DNA of 64,000 nt from JAEUNX01 sp034004685 (lineage in GTDB: Bacteria; Pseudomonadota; Gammaproteobacteria; Burkholderiales; Rhodocyclaceae): positions 62,001 to 126,000 of the forward strand of contig JAVEWG010000002.1 in NCBI GenBank assembly GCA_034004685.1, read 5' to 3'. Positions 60,788 through 64,000 of this stretch are shown in pieces; positions within the stretch are counted from its first letter, which is position 1; every line of letters starts with the position of its first letter. Made by a program: the position numbers and the translations under genes. The notes under the pieces were generated by a model, which saw nothing but the letters and a program-made list of their open reading frames with translations, searched no databases and was not told the DNA's origin.

Positions 60788-61906
60788 ATGATCAAGTCTC
60801 GCGCCGCCGTTGCCTGGGAGGCCGGCAAACCCCTGGAAATCACTGAAGTGGATGTGGCGCCTCCCAAGGCTGGCGAGGTGCTGGTGCGCATCGTGGCCAC
60901 CGGGGTGTGCCACACGGACGCCTTCACCCTCTCCGGCGCAGATCCGGAAGGCATTTTTCCGGCCATCCTGGGCCACGAGGGGGGTGGCATCGTGGAAGCG
61001 GTGGGGGCGGGAGTCACCTCGGTGGCGGTGGGGGACCACGTGATTCCCCTGTACACGCCGGAATGCGGCCAGTGCAAATTCTGCCGGTCGGGCAAGACCA
61101 ACCTGTGTCAGGCCATCCGGGCCACCCAGGGCAAGGGCCTGATGCCTGACGGCACCAGCCGCTTCAGCCACAACGGCAAGCCCATCTTCCATTACATGGG
61201 CACCTCCACTTTCTCGGAATACACCGTGCTGCCGGAGATTTCGGTGGCCAGGATCAGCAAGGAGGCCCCCCTGGAAAAGGTCTGCCTGCTGGGCTGCGGG
61301 GTGACCACCGGGATCGGCGCGGTGATGAATACCGCCAAGGTGGAGCCGGGGGCCACGGTGGCGATCTTCGGCCTGGGGGGCATCGGCCTGTCAGCCATCA
61401 TCGGGGCGGTGATGAGCAAGGCCTCCCGGATCATCGGCGTGGACGTGAACCCGGCCAAGTTCGCGATCGCGCGGCAGCTGGGGGCTACCGAGTGCATCAA
61501 TCCCCTGGATTTCGATCGGCCGATCCAGGAGGTGATCGTGGACCTCACCGATGGCGGCGTGGATTACTCCTTCGAGTGCATCGGCAACGTGAAGGTGATG
61601 CGCTCGGCCCTGGAGTGCTGCCACAAGGGCTGGGGTGAGTCGGTGATCATCGGGGTGGCCGGGGCCGGGGAGGAAATCTCCACCCGGCCCTTCCAGCTGG
61701 TGACCGGCCGGGTGTGGCGGGGTTCGGCCTTCGGCGGGGTGCGGGGCCGCTCGGAACTGCCGGGCTACGTGGAGCGGGCCCAGCGGGGCGAGATTCCCCT
61801 GGATACCTTCATTACCCATACTATGGGGCTCGATGACATCAACCGGGCCTTCGACCTGATGCATGAGGGCACGAGCATCCGCTCCGTCATCCATTTCGAT
61901 CGCTGA
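60788..61906 (+). CDS. frmA: S-(hydroxymethyl)glutathione dehydrogenase (class III alcohol dehydrogenase)
   Basis: A 372-residue zinc-dependent dehydrogenase that oxidises the formaldehyde-glutathione adduct to S-formylglutathione. Catalytic zinc ligands lie in GVCHTD and GHEGGGIVE; the structural zinc site is CGQCKFCRSGKTNLC; the NAD-binding loop is GLGGIGLSAI. Length is normal for class III enzymes. Two bases of a possible leader precede; the 147-base gap 60641-60787 shows no clear promoter or frmR operator. Confidence 0.96.
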   Translation: MIKSRAAVAWEAGKPLEITEVDVAPPKAGEVLVRIVATGVCHTDAFTLSGADPEGIFPAILGHEGGGIVEAVGAGVTSVAVGDHVIPLYTPECGQCKFCRSGKTNLCQAIRATQGKGLMPDGTSRFSHNGKPIFHYMGTSTFSEYTVLPEISVARISKEAPLEKVCLLGCGVTTGIGAVMNTAKVEPGATVAIFGLGGIGLSAIIGAVMSKASRIIGVDVNPAKFAIARQLGATECINPLDFDRPIQEVIVDLTDGGVDYSFECIGNVKVMRSALECCHKGWGESVIIGVAGAGEEISTRPFQLVTGRVWRGSAFGGVRGRSELPGYVERAQRGEIPLDTFITHTMGLDDINRAFDLMHEGTSIRSVIHFDR

Positions 61907-61938
61907 TTCAAGTCAAACCACAACCAAGCGGAGACACC

Positions 61939-62319
61939 ATGAGCATCTTTACCCACATCACCGTCGGCACCAACGACCTGGCCCGGGCCGGAGCCTTTTA
62001 CGATCAGGTGCTGGAGCCCTTCGGCCTCAAGCGCCTGATGCAGACCGAGCGGGCCATCGCCTGGGGCGCCGACGCTCCCCAGTTCATGGTGCTCCTCCCC
62101 CGCAACGGCGAGCCGGCCACCGTCGGCAATGGCCTGACGGTGGGTTTCGTCGCCCCCACCCGCGCCGCCATCCAGGAATTCCACCGCCGGGCCCTGGCCC
62201 TGGGCGGCCAGGATGAAGGCGCCCCCGGTCCCCGGCCCTTCTCCCCCCACGCCTATGCCGCCTACGTGCGGGATCTGGACGGCCACAAGATCTGCGCCTC
62301 CAAGCACCAGCCCGAATAA
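61939..62319 (+). CDS. VOC (glyoxalase/bleomycin-resistance) family protein
   Basis: A 126-residue single VOC-fold protein. The first half has TVGTNDLARAGAFYDQVLEPFG and the second the conserved YAAYVRDLDGHKICA. Metal-dependent lyases and thiol-conjugate enzymes share this fold; no substrate can be told from the sequence. Placed between the two formaldehyde-detoxification genes (32 bases after frmA, 43 before frmB), it might act on a glutathione conjugate. Confidence 0.88.
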   Translation: MSIFTHITVGTNDLARAGAFYDQVLEPFGLKRLMQTERAIAWGADAPQFMVLLPRNGEPATVGNGLTVGFVAPTRAAIQEFHRRALALGGQDEGAPGPRPFSPHAYAAYVRDLDGHKICASKHQPE

Positions 62320-62362
62320 TCCGCCAGCCCAGGCCCCGGGGCCCTGCCCCGGGGCGAGCCCC

Positions 62363-63211
62363 ATGACTGAACCCCCAGCTCTCCTGGCCAGCAACCGCAG
62401 TTTCGGCGGCTGGCATCGCCGCTACCGTCACCGGGCCCTCACCCTGGGTTGCGACATGGTCTTCGCCATTTTCCTGCCGCCCCAGGCGGAGGCGGGTCCG
62501 GTGCCAGTGCTCTACTGGCTCTCCGGCCTCACCTGCACCGATGAAAACTTCATGCAGAAGGCCGGTGCCCAGCGCATCGCTGCCGAACTGGGGGTGGCTA
62601 TCGTGGCCCCCGACACCAGCCCCCGGGGCGAGCAGGTCCCCGGCGACCCGGAGGGCGCCTGGGATTTCGGCCATGGCGCCGGGTTTTACCTCGATGCCAG
62701 TCAGGCCCCCTGGAACCGCCACTACCGCATGCACGACTACGTGGTGAATGAATTGCCGGCCCTGGTGGAGGCCCACTTTCCGGTGAGCAGCGCCCGTTCC
62801 ATCAGCGGCCACTCCATGGGGGGGCACGGCGCCCTGGTGTGCGCCCTGCGCAACCCTGGGCGGTATCGGGCGGTATCCGCCTTCGCCCCCATCGCCCACC
62901 CCATGGATTGTCCCTGGGGCCGCAAGGCCTTCTCCCGCTACCTGGGGGAGGACCCCGCCGCCTGGCGGGACTGGGATGCCTGCGCCCTGATCGCCGGCGC
63001 CCGGGAGCGTCTGCCCCTGCTGGTGGACCAGGGTGAGGCGGACAGTTTCCTGGCTGAGCAGCTCAAGCCCGAGGCCCTGGAGGCTGCCTGCGCCGCCGCC
63101 GGCCATCCCCTCACCCTGCGCCGCCAGCCTGGCTACGACCACAGCTATTACTTCATCGCCAGCTTTATGGAAGACCACCTGCGCCACCACGCCGCCGCCC
63201 TGGCGGCTTGA
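62363..63211 (+). CDS. frmB: S-formylglutathione hydrolase
   Basis: A 282-residue esterase-D-type alpha/beta hydrolase that releases formate and glutathione. The nucleophile is S151 in GHSMGGHGAL; YWLSGLTCTDENFMQKAGAQR and the C-terminal GYDHSYYFIASF (catalytic His) are family signatures. The ATG at 62363 was chosen on the family N-terminus; the open frame continues upstream into the VOC gene in a different phase. Confidence 0.95.
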   Translation: MTEPPALLASNRSFGGWHRRYRHRALTLGCDMVFAIFLPPQAEAGPVPVLYWLSGLTCTDENFMQKAGAQRIAAELGVAIVAPDTSPRGEQVPGDPEGAWDFGHGAGFYLDASQAPWNRHYRMHDYVVNELPALVEAHFPVSSARSISGHSMGGHGALVCALRNPGRYRAVSAFAPIAHPMDCPWGRKAFSRYLGEDPAAWRDWDACALIAGARERLPLLVDQGEADSFLAEQLKPEALEAACAAAGHPLTLRRQPGYDHSYYFIASFMEDHLRHHAAALAA

Positions 63212-63352
63212 GGGGTGCCAGGGGTTTTCCGGCGGGAGGGGCTGAAGCGCGTATAGTGGCGGCCCTCCCTATATCCCCGGAATCCCCGTGACCCATCCCC
63301 AAGGCCAGGCAAACCAGCGTTTCATCGCCGCCCCGGCTGGCGCCATCGCCCC

Positions 63353-64000
63353 GTGACCAGCGTGGACGCCGCCACCCCCTTCGCGGGCCTCACCCCGGAT
63401 TGCATCCTCGCCGCCCTGGAAAGCCTGGGGCTGCCTTGCGACGGGCGCCTGCTGGCCTTGAACAGCTTCGAGAACCGGGTCTGGCAGGTGGGGGTGGAAG
63501 AGCCCGACGGCCGCTCCGCTTTCCGGGTCGCCAAGTTCTACCGTCCCGGGCGCTGGTCCGACGCGGCCATCCTGGAAGAACATGCCTTCCTGGCGGAGCT
63601 GGCGGAAGCCGAGCTGCCGGTGGTGCCGCCCCTGCTCTTGCAGAGCGCCACCCTGAATCTACGGGAAGGCTACCGGGTGGCGGTGTTTCCCCGCCGGGGC
63701 GGGCGCGCCCCGGAACTGGAAGATCCCCTCACCCTGGCCTGGATGGGGCGCCTGCTGGGCCGCATCCACGCCATCGGCGCCCTGCGTCCCTTTGCCCACC
63801 GCCGGGCCCTGACACCGGAGAGCTTTGGCACCCAGTCCCGCCAGTTCCTCCTGGGCCAAGGCCATGTCCCGGCGGAACTGGCGGAGGCCTACGCCAGCGT
63901 TTCCGCCCAGGCCCTGGAAGGGGTGGCGGCCTGTTACCAGCGGGCCGGGGCGGTGACGACCCTGCGGCTCCATGGGGATTGCCACCGGGGCAACGTGCTG
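63353..64000 (+). CDS. srkA: Stress response kinase A (SrkA/YihE), N-terminal part
   Basis: The frame starts at a GTG and is cut by the window end after 216 codons. FAGLTPDCILAALESLGLPC and ALNSFENRVWQVG match SrkA, a Ser/Thr kinase related to choline kinases that counters death after envelope stress. The catalytic HGDCHRGNVL lies at the very end of the window. No ribosome site is visible; a 22-codon frame starting GTG at 63288 ends across the start codon and may couple translation. Confidence 0.85.
   Translation, partial: MTSVDAATPFAGLTPDCILAALESLGLPCDGRLLALNSFENRVWQVGVEEPDGRSAFRVAKFYRPGRWSDAAILEEHAFLAELAEAELPVVPPLLLQSATLNLREGYRVAVFPRRGGRAPELEDPLTLAWMGRLLGRIHAIGALRPFAHRRALTPESFGTQSRQFLLGQGHVPAELAEAYASVSAQALEGVAACYQRAGAVTTLRLHGDCHRGNVL

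Overview
This 64-kb window is high-GC chromosomal DNA that is almost fully coding. It looks like a betaproteobacterium, most probably Rhodocyclales (Azospira/Dechlorosoma/Zoogloea-like). That placement is an inference from gene orders and families: mreD-mrdA-rodA-rlpA-dacC-dat-ybeD-lipB-lipA, ybgC-tolQRAB-pal-cpoB-queE-queC, a CysB-controlled cys cluster with the DUF934 partner of CysI, and PEP-CTERM/PrsT proteins. No rRNA gene, CRISPR array or prophage was seen.

Layout. 1-8.6 kb (+): cell-wall elongation (mreD end, PBP2, RodA, RlpA, a DD-carboxypeptidase and a D-amino-acid transaminase) leading into lipoate synthesis. 8.6-15 kb (+): HDOD protein, ubiC-ubiA, an unknown protein behind a sigma-54-type promoter, a 68-residue protein, ubiD, DUF4870 protein, sfsA. 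15-17.1 kb: a histidine kinase, an extended IF-1 and two tRNA-Lys genes. 17.2-24.6 kb (-): the Tol-Pal operon running into queuosine genes and a YeeE/YedE transporter. 24.8-31.8 kb: a STAS-repeat protein, HslVU, a haem-sensor GGDEF-EAL protein, an AEC transporter. 31.9-39.5 kb: yjbQ and the sulfate-assimilation cluster cysN-cysD-cysH-DUF934-cysI-tauE with divergent cysB. 39.5-41.6 kb: an IS5-family element and a decayed PEP-CTERM gene. 41.7-47.4 kb (-): asparaginase, a glutamate/aspartate ABC transporter and aspartase, a coherent aspartate/asparagine-use block. 47.5-52.3 kb (-): a Kef-type antiporter, a second FtsH-type protease and a TerC protein, headed by what I read as a yybP-ykoY (Mn2+) riboswitch. 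52.3-56.6 kb (+): prsT and a PEP-CTERM protein with looser codon use, flanked by a perfect 41-bp direct repeat taken from the 3' end of an Atm1-type ABC transporter gene. 56.6-64 kb: that transporter, a DUF2238 membrane protein whose C-terminus is rewritten by a palindromic MITE, a DUF2784 protein, a trans-aconitate methyltransferase, glutathione-dependent formaldehyde detoxification genes (frmA-VOC-frmB) and the start of the SrkA kinase.

The points most worth following up are the riboswitch-terC-ftsH-kef operon, the repeat-flanked PEP-CTERM insert at the ABC transporter 3' end, the MITE and related palindromes that supply or change gene ends, the sigma-54 promoter in front of an unrecognised gene, and the haem-linked c-di-GMP protein.
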